From assembly GCA_964057225.1 (NCBI GenBank), contig OZ059895.1:11780001-11844000 (forward strand): a stretch of DNA of 64,000 bases, read 5' to 3'. Under the pieces are notes generated by a model, which did not search any database, was not told where the DNA came from, and worked only from the letters and a program-made list of their open reading frames with translations. The translations under genes were made by a program, and so were the position numbers. Positions within the stretch are counted from its first letter, which is position 1. Each line of letters starts with the position of its first letter. Source of the stretch: Auanema rhodensis (lineage: Eukaryota; Nematoda; Chromadorea; Rhabditida; Rhabditidae). Shown in pieces: positions 46,201 through 56,511 of the stretch.

Positions 46201-49200
46201 ATTTTGCGGCGGGCTCAACTTGCTATTTCGTTTGATTTTTATGTAAAATTAAATATTTATAAATTTTTATTTTTAGCACTAGAAATACGTGCTATTTTTC
46301 ATTCAAATCAGAATGAATTTTTTATTTATATAATCTAAGTTTTGTGAACATATAATCAAAGTAATCGTATTTTGCGGCGGGCTCAACTTGCTATTTCGTT
46401 TGATTTTTATGAAAAATAAAACATTCTAAAAATATTATTATTTGTTCTAGAAATACGTGCAACATCTCATTCAACTCAAAATAAACTGTTTAAGTATATA
46501 AATTAAATTTTGTAAACATATAATCAAAGTAATCGTGTTTTGCGGCGGGCTCTACTTGGTACTTCGTTTGATTTTTATGAAAAATTAAATATTTCAAAAT
46601 TTTTATTTTTAACCCTAGAAATACGTGCTATTTCTTATTCAAATCAGAAGGAATTTTTTAATTATATAATCTAAGTTTTGTGAACATATAATCAAAGTAA
46701 TCGTATTTTGCGGCGGGCTCAACATGCTATTTCGTTTGATTTTTATGAAAAATAAAACATTCTAAAAATATTATTTCTTGTCTTAGAAGTACGTGCTACA
46801 TCTCAACCAACTCAAAATCAGTTAATTAAAAGGGTAAAACAAAATTTGTGAGCACAGAAGCACAATAATCATGTTTTCCGGCGGGCCAAATTTGCTGTTT
46901 TGTTCGATTTTTAAGAAAAATTAAATAATCTATTATTTTTATTTTCAGTCTTAACGTTACGTGCAACATCTCATTCAACTCAAAATAAACTGTTTAATTA
47001 TATAAATTAGGTTTTGTAAGTATATATTCAAAGTAATCATGTTTTGCGGCGGACTCAACTTGCTATTTCGTTTGATTTTAATGAAAAATAAAACATTCTA
47101 AAAATTTTATTATTTGTCCTAGAAATACGTGCAACATCTCATTCAACTCAAAATAAACTGTTTAAGTATATAAATTAAATTTTGTAAACATATAATCAAA
47201 GTAATCGTGTTTTGCGGCGGGCTCTACTTGGTACTTCGTTTGATTTTTATGAAAAATTAAATATTTCAAAATTTTTATTTTTAACCCTAGAAATACGTGC
47301 TATTTCTTATTCAAATCAGAATGAATTTTTTAATTATATAATCTAAGTTTTGTGAACATATAATCAAAGTAATCGTATTTTGCGGCGGGCTCAACTTGCT
47401 ATTTCGTTTGATTTTTATGTAAAATTAAATATTTATAAATTTTTATTTTTAGCACTAGAAATACGTGCTATTTTTCATTCAAATCAGAATGAATTTTTTA
47501 TTTATATAATCTAAGTTTTGTGAACATATAATCAAAGTAATCGTATTTTGCGGCGGGCTCAACTTGCTATTTCGTTTGATTTTTATGTAAAATTAAATAT
47601 TTATAAATTTTTATTTTTAGCACTAGAAATACGTGCTATTTTTCATTCAAATCAGAATGAATTTTTTATTTATATAATCTAAGTTTTGTGAACATATAAT
47701 CAAAGTAATCGTATTTTGCGGCGGGCTCAACTTGCTATTTCGTTTGATTTTTATGAAAAATAAAACATTCTAAAAATATTATTTCTTGTCTTAGAAGTAC
47801 GTGCTACATCTCAACCAACTCCAAATAAACTGTTTAAGTATATAAATTAAGTTTTGTAAGCATATATTTAAAGTAATCATGTTTTGCGGCGGACTCAACT
47901 TGCTATTTCGTTTGATTTCAATGAAAAATAAAACATTCTCAAAATTTTATTATTTGTCCTAGAAATACGTGCAACATCTCATTCAACTCAAAATAAACTG
48001 TTTAAGTATATAAATTAAGTTTTGTAAGCATATATTTAAAGTAATCATGTTTTCCGGCGGGCTCTACTTGGTACTTCGTTTGATTTTTATGAAAAATTAA
48101 ATATTTCAAAATTTTTATTTTTAGCCCTAGAAATACGTGCTATTTCTCATTCAAATCAGAATGAATTTTTTAATTATATAATCTAAGTTTCGTGAACATA
48201 TAATCAAAGTAATCGTATTTTGCGGCGGGCTCAACTTGCTATTTCGTTTGATTTTTATGAAAAATAAAACATTCTAAAAATATTATTATTTGTTCTAGAA
48301 ATACGTGCAACATCTCATTCAACTCAAAATAAACTGTTTAAGTATATAAATTAAGTTTTGTAAGCATATATTTAAAGTAATCATGTTTTCCGGCGGGCTC
48401 TTCTTGGTACTTCGTTTGATTTTTATGAAAAATTAATTATTTCAAAATTTTTATTTTTAGCCCTAGAAATACGTGCTATTTCTTATTCAAATCAGAAGGA
48501 ATTTTTCAATTATATAATCTAAGTTTTGTGAACATATAATCAAAGTAATCGTATTTTGCGGCGGGCTCAACATGCTATTTCGTTTGATTTTTATGAAAAA
48601 TAAAACATTCTAAAAATATTATTTCTTGTCTTTGAAATACATGCTACATTATTTTTAACCCTAGAAATACGTGCTATTTTTCATTCAAATCAGAATGAAT
48701 TTTTTAATTATATAATCTAAGTTTTGTGAACATATAATCAAAGTAATCGTATTTTGCGGCGGGCTCAACTTGCTATTTCGTTTGATTTTTATGTAAAATT
48801 AAATATTTATAAATTTTTATTTTTAGCACTAGAAATACGTGCTATTTTTCATTCAAATCAGAATGAATTTTTTATTTATATAATCTAAGTTTTGTGAACA
48901 TATAATCAAAGTAATCGTATTTTGCGGCGGGCTCAACTTGCTATTTCGTTTGATTTTTATGAAAAATAAAACATTCTAAAAATATTATTATTTGTTCTAG
49001 AAATACGTGCAACATCTCATTCAACTCAAAATAAACTGTTTAAGTATATAAATTAAATTTTGTAAACATATAATCAAAGTAATCGTGTTTTGCGGCGGGC
49101 TCTACTTGGTACTTCGTTTGATTTTTATGAAAAATTAAATATTTCAAAATTTTTATTTTTAACCCTAGAAATACGTGCTATTTCTTATTCAAATCAGAAG

Positions 49201-51236
49201 GAATTTTTTAATTATATAATCTAAGTTTTGTGAACATATAATCAAAGTAATCGTATTTTGCGGCGGGCTCAACATGCTATTTCGTTTGATTTTTATGAAA
49301 AATAAAACATTCTAAAAATATTATTTCTTGTCTTAGAAGTACGTGCTACATCTCAACCAACTCAAAATCAGTTAATTAAAAGGGTAAAACAAAATTTGTG
49401 AGCACAGAAGCACAATAATCATGTTTTCCGGCGGGCCAAATTTGCTGTTTTGTTCGATTTTTAAGAAAAATTAAATAATCTATTATTTTTATTTTCAGTC
49501 TTAACGTTACGTGCAACATCTCATTCAACTCAAAATAAACTGTTTAATTATATAAATTAGGTTTTGTAAGTATATATTCAAAGTAATCATGTTTTGCGGC
49601 GGACTCAACTTGCTATTTCGTTTGATTTTAATGAAAAATAAAACATTCTAAAAATTTTATTATTTGTCCTAGAAATACGTGCAACATCTCATTCAACTCA
49701 AAATAAACTGTTTAAGTATATAAATTAAATTTTGTAAACATATAATCAAAGTAATCGTGTTTTGCGGCGGGCTCTACTTGGTACTTCGTTTGATTTTTAT
49801 GAAAAATTAAATATTTCAAAATTTTTATTTTTAACCCTAGAAATACGTGCTATTTCTTATTCAAATCAGAATGAATTTTTTAATTATATAATCTAAGTTT
49901 TGTGAACATATAATCAAAGTAATCGTATTTTGCGGCGGGCTCAACTTGCTATTTCGTTTGATTTTTATGTAAAATTAAATATTTATAAATTTTTATTTTT
50001 AGCACTAGAAATACGTGCTATTTTTCATTCAAATCAGAATGAATTTTTTATTTATATAATCTAAGTTTTGTGAACATATAATCAAAGTAATCGTATTTTG
50101 CGGCGGGCTCAACTTGCTATTTCGTTTGATTTTTATGTAAAATTAAATATTTATAAATTTTTATTTTTAGCACTAGAAATACGTGCTATTTTTCATTCAA
50201 ATCAGAATGAATTTTTTATTTATATAATCTAAGTTTTGTGAACATATAATCAAAGTAATCGTATTTTGCGGCGGGCTCAACTTGCTATTTCGTTTGATTT
50301 TTATGAAAAATAAAACATTCTAAAAATATTATTTCTTGTCTTAGAAGTACGTGCTACATCTCAACCAACTCCAAATAAACTGTTTAAGTATATAAATTAA
50401 GTTTTGTAAGCATATATTTAAAGTAATCATGTTTTGCGGCGGACTCAACTTGCTATTTCGTTTGATTTCAATGAAAAATAAAACATTCTCAAAATTTTAT
50501 TATTTGTCCTAGAAATACGTGCAACATCTCATTCAACTCAAAATAAACTGTTTAAGTATATAAATTAAGTTTTGTAAGCATATATTTAAAGTAATCATGT
50601 TTTCCGGCGGGCTCTACTTGGTACTTCGTTTGATTTTTATGAAAAATTAAATATTTCAAAATTTTTATTTTTAGCCCTAGAAATACGTGCTATTTCTCAT
50701 TCAAATCAGAATGAATTTTTTAATTATATAATCTAAGTTTCGTGAACATATAATCAAAGTAATCGTATTTTGCGGCGGGCTCAACTTGCTATTTCGTTTG
50801 ATTTTTATGAAAAATAAAACATTCTAAAAATATTATTATTTGTTCTAGAAATACGTGCAACATCTCATTCAACTCAAAATAAACTGTTTAAGTATATAAA
50901 TTAAGTTTTGTAAGCATATATTTAAAGTAATCATGTTTTCCGGCGGGCTCTTCTTGGTACTTCGTTTGATTTTTATGAAAAATTAATTATTTCAAAATTT
51001 TTATTTTTAGCCCTAGAAATACGTGCTATTTCTCATTCAAATCAGAATGAATTTTTTAATTATATAATCTAAGTTTTGTGAACATATAATCAAAGTAATC
51101 GTATTTTGGGCCGGCCCAACTTGCTATTTCGTTTGATTTTTATGAAAAATAAAACATTCTAAAAATATTATTTCTTGTCTTTGAAGTACGTGCTACATCT
51201 CAACCAACTCAAAATCAGTTAATTAAAAGGGTAAAA
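43255..51236. repeat. Satellite B: 168-bp tandem array
   Basis: The landmark ggcggg/ggcgga occurs at 43,369, 43,520, 43,688, 43,856, 44,024, 44,192 and 44,360; after the first truncated unit the spacing is exactly 168 bp. Each unit carries atttcgtttgatttttatga and an aatacgtgc segment. Four monomer types, defined by the bases after ggcggg, rotate to give 672-bp higher-order units. No genes are visible in ~8 kb. The sequence is unrelated to satellite A by eye. Confidence 0.95.
46099..51030. repeat. 2,550-bp tandem duplication within satellite B
   Basis: Starting at ttatttttaaccc, 46,099 onward is repeated from 48,649 onward at a constant offset of 2,550 bp (for example tttgttctag at 46,441 and 48,991; ccaaataaac at 47,821 and 50,371). 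The junction at 48,648 is out of register with the monomer (catgctacatt|atttttaacc), marking the crossover. Confidence 0.88.
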
Positions 51237-51278
51237 CGAAATTTGTAAGAAAAATTTTAAAGAGAAATTTTTACTCAC

Positions 51279-51955
51279 CTCATAGCCATGATTGGCAACG
51301 CTGTCATAAGCATCGAGTAGATAGCGATGGCCATCTACTCTCACTGCAAATTCACCACCATTAAGCTTATGCATTAATGGGCGGCCCAATCCTTGTTCTA
51401 GCCATTTTATATACTTCATGGCTATTATACTCTGCTTTTGACCGGCATAATAACCAGTCTCGGGCAGAATAGCCACTTGGTTCTTTTTAATGTGGTTCAT
51501 TTTCAACTGTAATATACTAGTTTTGAAAATGCTTGTATTTTAAAAAACTTGCCTGGAATAAAGAGAAACTGGCAAATGTCATACATTGTATGACAGGGTT
51601 TCACCCAGTCGTGGCGGTTGCCAACTTCATGTAAACTTTCATACAGTTGGTTAAAATACGGACATCTGTCCTACAATATTCAAAAAGCTCTTCATCAAAA
51701 TCAAACGCTCTTTAATTACGCTCTTCATACCAAATATTGAATGAAGCTAGATTTTCTGCTTTCATTCTAGCAGTACAATAGTACTGTTTTGGTGGTAAAG
51801 ATGGTAACACTTTGCCATAATTTATTGGATGGTTAAAGAGGTAAGGAAACTGTCCTTTACTCATATCAGGTACACCAAATGCCTTGGGTAACGCTGATAA
51901 GGGTAAAGGCACTAATAAATAACTATCTTTGAAATATAAATGATTAAATTTTTGA
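51279..51955 (-). pseudogene. Polinton PolB exonuclease-to-linker fragment with a GC-AG intron
   Basis: This is part of protein-primed family B DNA polymerase. The block 51,955-51,553 has FKDSYLLVPLPLSALPKAFG, then a TAA at 51,712 and, in the same frame, an exo III-like FEYCRTDVRIL and a TGA. A 46-nt intron (51,552-51,507, CAG|GCAAGT ... TTACAG) leads in phase 0 to exon 51,506-51,279 (VAILPETGYY, LMHKLNGGEF), which ends at a perfect donor GAG|GTGAGT (51,278). Beyond the donor satellite B begins, so the palm and thumb domains are missing. The 5' side is interrupted by a mariner at ~51,955. Confidence 0.8.
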
Positions 51956-52770
51956 CCTCTGTGGTAAAAGACTCCATCCAACGCTTTCTATCTTGTTCCG
52001 AGTCTCAATTGCAATGTGAGGCCTTGCGTTGTCCTGAAGCAGTAGAACTCCTTTCCTGTTGATTAAAGCCGGGCGAAGTTTGATGAGTTTCTCATGAACT
52101 ATGTCTATCTGAGCACAATATGCTGTTCTATCGATAGTTCTCCCTTTTGGCAAATAATCTACGTGAACAATCCCGTGTGTAGTCCACCATACAGTAATCA
52201 AAATTTTTTTGATGTTAGTGCCTTCTTAGCTATGGTTCCTGCCGGTTCTCCTCGTTGAACCCATTGTGCTGATTTTCTGGAGTTATCTTATTCAACCCAT
52301 TTTTCATCACAGGTGAAAATACGATCGATGAAAAGGTCCTGAGAATTCATAGAGAGTAGAGAAGCAGCTATAGTCAGGCGAGTCAACTTGTTGTCTTCGG
52401 AGAGAGTAGGTGGAATCCATTTGTCGAGCTTTTTGATGTAGTTCAACTCATGTAGACGCTTCCTAACTGTAGATTCATCACAATTCAAATCTCTACATAG
52501 TTCCTGACAAGTTGCTCTCGGTGTTTCGTGAATTATCTCTTTTAACTTTCCATCATCAAGAATTCTTGGTCGACCGAGACGTTGTTCATCTTCAAGGTCT
52601 TCATTTCCTGTTTTGGATCTTCTAAACCAGAATCTTGCCACTCCGTCACTCACAGCATCATCACCGAACACTCTTCTAATTTTTTGAGCAGCTTCAGAAG
52701 CTTTAAGATTGTTCTTGAATTCATAAAGCAAAACTGAGCGAATTGTAACACTCGAGTAGACCATTTTCAA
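51944..52770 (-). pseudogene. mariner transposase, 3'-truncated
   Basis: A mariner-family transposase starts at the ATG at 52,764 or 52,770. It has an HTH region (VRSVLLYEFK-like start IRSVLLYEFKNN; GRPRILDDGKLKEII) and the first catalytic Asp in FTCDEKW. An in-frame TAA stands at ~52,285 where Tyr is expected, and there is a 1-nt frameshift in an A-run at ~52,204. The second Asp is in LLLQDNARPH. The C-terminus with the third Asp (the usual SPDLAP block) is missing: the sequence passes into PolB at ~51,955. It is inserted within the PolB gene on the same strand. Confidence 0.88.
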
Positions 52771-52930
52771 TCTTCAAAAAAATAATTTTATTCAGAATAT
52801 ATGATCACTACACATGCATAAAATAATTACATATAAATAGTAGTTATTTATGCTGTTTATACTTTTTTAATTAATTTTATTATATCCCGCCAAATATATA
52901 AAAAATGACTATTTAAATTTGAAACGTCGA
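52771..52930. other. AT-rich mariner 5' flank
   Basis: About 160 bp between the mariner start and the next PolB fragment is A/T-rich and without a frame. It presumably contains the mariner 5' untranslated region and insertion boundary, but I could not identify a terminal inverted repeat. Confidence 0.35.
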
Positions 52931-53607
52931 TTACTTTTTCCGGTACCTAATAATACCATCAAAAAGCTGTGATCTACTACAAGTTGTAATATAGTCATAA
53001 TGATTATTTCGGTAGCCTAGTGTTACCACTTTGCTAGCCGTTTCATTAAAGATACGCTGAATAGCGTATATACGCTGTCCAGGTGCCCTAGCGTATACTA
53101 CAAACTTATAGTCTGTATTACAACTTGCAATAATATTTAAATGGTTTAAATTAAGATTTTGTATCCTCCGCTTTTCAACAACATCTTCTGCTGCCTCTTC
53201 ATCGGCTTTCCACATTCCCACAACTGCTGCTCTAGCCAGGCATCAAACATTTCATCAAACACATACATCTCAATATTCATTGCTTGGCTGATTACAGCCT
53301 CTCGTTTTAATTGCTGCATCTTGCTGATGGCATTCATAATGGCTACGCCATCCAGATGCTCCCTTCTACGAAAGTCCATGAATATGGAGCCCTTTTCAAA
53401 GGAAGGGTGCTCAATTGATAAACAAAATAAGGCTTTTTGCTTATCAGGCACACCGCTTTCAGCAAGACAACGATCAAGGAATTCGTTGAATAACCGCGGC
53501 ATGATAACATGCATTGGTTCATCAACATTTTCCAAGTGTGGGAACGTGAGCGATCGAACGACCACGTTGGTAAAACGACCGGTGCGTTTTATGCACCGGT
53601 GTGATCA
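52931..53607 (-). pseudogene. Polinton PolB N-terminal region (exon c and continuation)
   Basis: Exon c starts after an acceptor at 53,608-53,609. The frame has VRSLTFPHLE, IFMDFRRREHLDGVAIMNAI and QAMNIEMYVFDE, closely matching the 34.9-kb gene, but continues differently as MFDAWLEQQLWECG. The frame then changes at ~53,225 to a block (53,221-52,931) with YKFVVYARAPGQR and VVTLGYRNNHYDYITT, typical of the part of Polinton PolB preceding its exonuclease domain. It stops at 52,931 beside the mariner. This is the 5' portion of the same PolB remnant as 51,279-51,955. Confidence 0.7.
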
Positions 53608-53639
53608 CTATAATAAACAACATTTATAACAGTTTACAT

Positions 53640-54430
53640 GCTTTTTTATTTTTTTTTAAAGTTTAAATAAAAATAGTTTTAAGAATATATATAATATGAA
53701 TGGTTTCATCTTTTGCTTATAATTATTATGTCTCTTTGTTTGTTATAGTCGTTATTTTTTATTTAATTGAAATGGTTTCCAATATATTTTAGTTTGTTTC
53801 AAAACGATTAGAAAAATACAAAATATTTGAATGTTTCAGTTTTTGAGCATCAATTTTTTTTTTAATGTTTAAAAATTTAATATATAAAAATTAAATAATA
53901 GTAGAATTATAAAATTGTTTAAAATATATATATAAATAAAAGAGATGAAGTGAAATGGTTTAGAAAATACAAAATATTTAAATGTTTCAGTTTTTGAGCA
54001 TCACAATATTGAAATTTAAATGTTTTTTAGTGATTGAAAATTTAATAAACGAAATTATGAAAAAGTGATAGAAATTTAAATTTGTTCAAGATATGTGATT
54101 AAATAAAAGAGATGAAGTGAAATGGCTTAGAGAATATAAATCTGTTTCATGTTTCAGTTTTTGAGCATCACAATATTGAAATTTAAATGTTTTTTAATGA
54201 TTAAAAATTTAAAAAATGAAATTATGAAATAGTGGTAGAAATATAAAATTGTTTAAAATAGATGAAGTGAAATGGTTTAGAAAAAACAAAATATTTAAAT
54301 GTTTCTGGTTTTGCGCATCAAAATATTTAAATTTAAGTGTAATTTAATGATTAAAAAGTTTAATAAATAAAAATTATAAAGTAGTGGTACAAATTTAAAA
54401 TCATTTAAAATATGGAATTAAATAAAAGAG
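53640..54430. repeat. AT-rich degenerate ~150-165-bp tandem repeat
   Basis: The motif tttcagtttttgagcatca recurs at 53,834, 53,985 and 54,152, with a degenerate copy at 54,302. The accompanying phrase agatgaagtgaaatgg occurs in most units. The block separates a full exon c (53,607) from a short duplicate exon c start (54,497-54,437) and probably lies within an intron. It is repeated at 61,890-62,680. Confidence 0.8.
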
Positions 54431-54436
54431 ATGGAG

Positions 54437-54497
54437 TGAGCGATCTAACGACCACGTTGGTGAACCGACCAGTGCGTTTTATGCGTCGGTGTGACCA
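54437..54497 (-). pseudogene. Duplicate exon c start fragment
   Basis: About 61 bp (gagcgatctaacgaccacgt ... ggtgtgacca) repeats the acceptor-proximal part of exon c, including the splice acceptor at 54,498-54,499. It resembles the 34.9-kb copy more than its neighbour at 53.6 kb (gcgtcggt instead of gcaccggt). The coding sense stops right after it. A local duplication of the intron/exon boundary is likely. Confidence 0.65.
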
Positions 54498-55060
54498 CTA
54501 TAATACACACTTTTTATAATGGTTATACGCTTTTATTTTAAATATAAATAATTTTTGTTTATAACTTTTAATAAATTTACTTTTCTTTAAATTATTTTTA
54601 TATGCTTTTATTAAAAATGAATGGCATTTGATTTTTAAATATAAAATTTTTTTTTTCAACTTTGAAAAAACTTTTATAAACATTTGTTAATGTTTGAAAA
54701 TAAATGAAAAGGTCAAGATGGTGTTTTTATATTTTACTAGTTCAAAATGTTTGAAATATTTATAATTTGTAAGAATTCAAAATTGGTTGAAAAAAAGATA
54801 TATAGTGAGATAAAATGTAAAGATTTTAAAATGAATGCTGTTCAAAAGAATGAATATATAAATTTCAAAATACTTGCAATTTGTTTGATAAAAGATATAG
54901 ATTGAGATGAAATGTAAAGATGAGAGAGAGAGAATTTTATGAATGCAATTGAAAAAGAGAAATAAATTTCAAAATGTTTTCAAAATATGCAATTGGAGCA
55001 AGAGAAAATTTCATGTTTCAAAAGATATATTATGAAATAATATGTAAATAAAAGATCGCA
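54498..55060. repeat. AT-rich probable intron, second copy
   Basis: Matches 34,947-35,452. It lies between the donor at 55,061 (ATAGAG|gtgcga) and the exon c acceptors, so it would be the main part of a 0.6-1.5-kb intron. It contains a short (ga)n run near 54,920 and no gene. Confidence 0.6.
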
Positions 55061-55061
55061 C

Positions 55062-55300
55062 CTCTATTTTACAGACATCATTGAATGTCGCTCCATATCC
55101 GACTTGCCCTCCACTGGTTGATGGGGTAGCGGGATCCCATTCGCTTAAAAAGAAAAAACTAAATGTTATAATTTTTAATATAGCTTACTCATCACTGTCA
55201 TCCAAGGTTATTACTTCAATAACCCTTGATGATGAGGGCCCACTGTTAAAAGTGGGTGATGTGGGTGGCCATAAATTCTCGGCACCCCCCAAAATTTTCA
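55062..55300 (-). CDS. Upstream exons a and b of the PolB-like gene
   Basis: Exon a ends at 55,189 after a Pro/Ser-rich stretch (PPTSPTFNSGPSSS) and VIEVITLDDSD, which looks like a SUMO-interacting motif. A 45-nt intron (55,188-55,144, GA|GTAAGC ... CTTTTTAAG) leads to exon b (55,143-55,062; WDPATPSTSGGQVGYGATFN), ending in phase 0 at ATAGAG|gtgcga and matching the phase of exon c. The exon a start is not defined; the frame is open back to ~55,300. Assignment to the PolB gene rests on strand, phase and order, not on domain homology. A competing 90-codon frame on the plus strand looks spurious. Confidence 0.45.
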
Positions 55301-55572
55301 ATTTTTTTATTTTAAAAAAAGTTTTTCTGTTTTTCACAATTATTCGAGTATAATCTACTTTATTTAACTGTTTTGAACTTTATTCTCTAACTTCAAAAGG
55401 TTTTCCCCACGTTTTAAGTCCAAAATTTTTATTAGAATGATTTATGGAGCATGAACAGATAACCAAAAAATTTTAAAATTTCAAAAAATCATAAAAAATA
55501 ATTTCCGAACAAAAATAAAAAAATTATTCGTAAAAACAATACTTTGAACTATCGAGAAACTAAAAAAAATAC
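55301..55572. other. Tc1 3' flank
   Basis: A/T-rich sequence after the Tc1 stop, with runs of A and T and no recognisable gene or clear terminal inverted repeat. It is also present at 63,549-63,820. Confidence 0.4.
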
Positions 55573-56508
55573 TTAATATCGTGTGGCGTGTCCTCTAGCT
55601 TCGATAACCGCTTTGCATCTTCGTGGCATTGATGCAACTAGTTTTTCCAGAAGTCTTCGTGGCAATTTCTTCCAGGTTTCCCTCAGGATCTTCATTTTTT
55701 TATCCGGTTTCTTGCAGTTTGTTTTTCTGACCCTCCACTTCAATATCGACCACAAATTTTCAATCGGGTTGAGGTCAGGGCTCTGTGGAGGCCACTTCAT
55801 CAGCGTCACCCCGTTACTAGCCATCCACTCCTTGGCACCACGTGACGTGTGTTTTGGGTCGTTATCCTGCTGATAGATGAAGCCTCTACAAAGTTTTGAG
55901 CAAGCGTATGGATACATTACATTCTCCAGAATGTTTCTGTACCCATATTGATCCATGGTTCTTTCAATTTGGTGCAAGGGACCAACTTCAGATGACGTGA
56001 AGGCTCCCCACACCATCACTGAGCCTCCACCAAACTTGGTGGTGCCAGTCGTGTATCTTCTATGGTACCTGAAGCCAGTGGGACGTCTGACTCTCCTAGC
56101 TCCACCATTCCAAGCCAACATGAACTTGCATTCATCCGTCCAGATGCATTTCTTCCATTGCTCCTGGGTCCAGTTCACGTGCTCCTTAGCGAATTCCAGA
56201 CGCTTTTTGACGTTCCTCTTGGAAAGTAGAGGTTTTTTGGCCGAGTAGTGGGAACGTAACCCTTGTGCCAACAACCTGGTACGAATTGTCCTAGCGGAGC
56301 AAACGTTGGGCTTCAGCAACTTCAGCTCTTCACGGATTTCCTGAGACGTCGTGAAGGGATTAATGACAGCCAACCTTCGTATCACTCTGTCTTCTTGTTC
56401 TGTGATAGATCTTGGTCTTTTTTGATTCTGCAGTCTTTCGTCATCTCCAGAATGTCCTTTCCTGACGATATCTCCTACTGTAGACCTTGGGACACCCAGA
56501 AGACGTCA
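55573..56508 (-). pseudogene. Tc1-family transposase (N-terminus cut by satellite B)
   Basis: A continuous frame of ~310 codons runs from the satellite B junction at ~56,511 to the stop at 55,573. It has part of the second HTH (GVPRSTVGDIVRKGH), SAKKPLLSKRNVKKRLEFAKEH split by normal spacing, and a full DD34E triad: WTDECKF, QQDNDPKHTS and LNPIENLW. It ends MPRRCKAVIEARGHATRY, close to nematode Tc1. Only the first ~30-40 residues (first HTH) are missing, and there is no internal stop. It may be the youngest transposase here, but no start codon or terminal repeat is retained on the 5' side. Confidence 0.88.
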
Positions 56509-56511
56509 TGA

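Noticed and set aside
53159-53629. 156-codon plus-strand frame opposite PolB exon c, repeated at 61,409
   Set aside because: It is antisense to a segment with clear PolB resemblance and has no features of its own.
55081-55353. 90-codon plus-strand frame and its copy at 63,329
   Set aside because: It is low-complexity toward the end, and the minus strand gives a better spliced reading with consensus sites.
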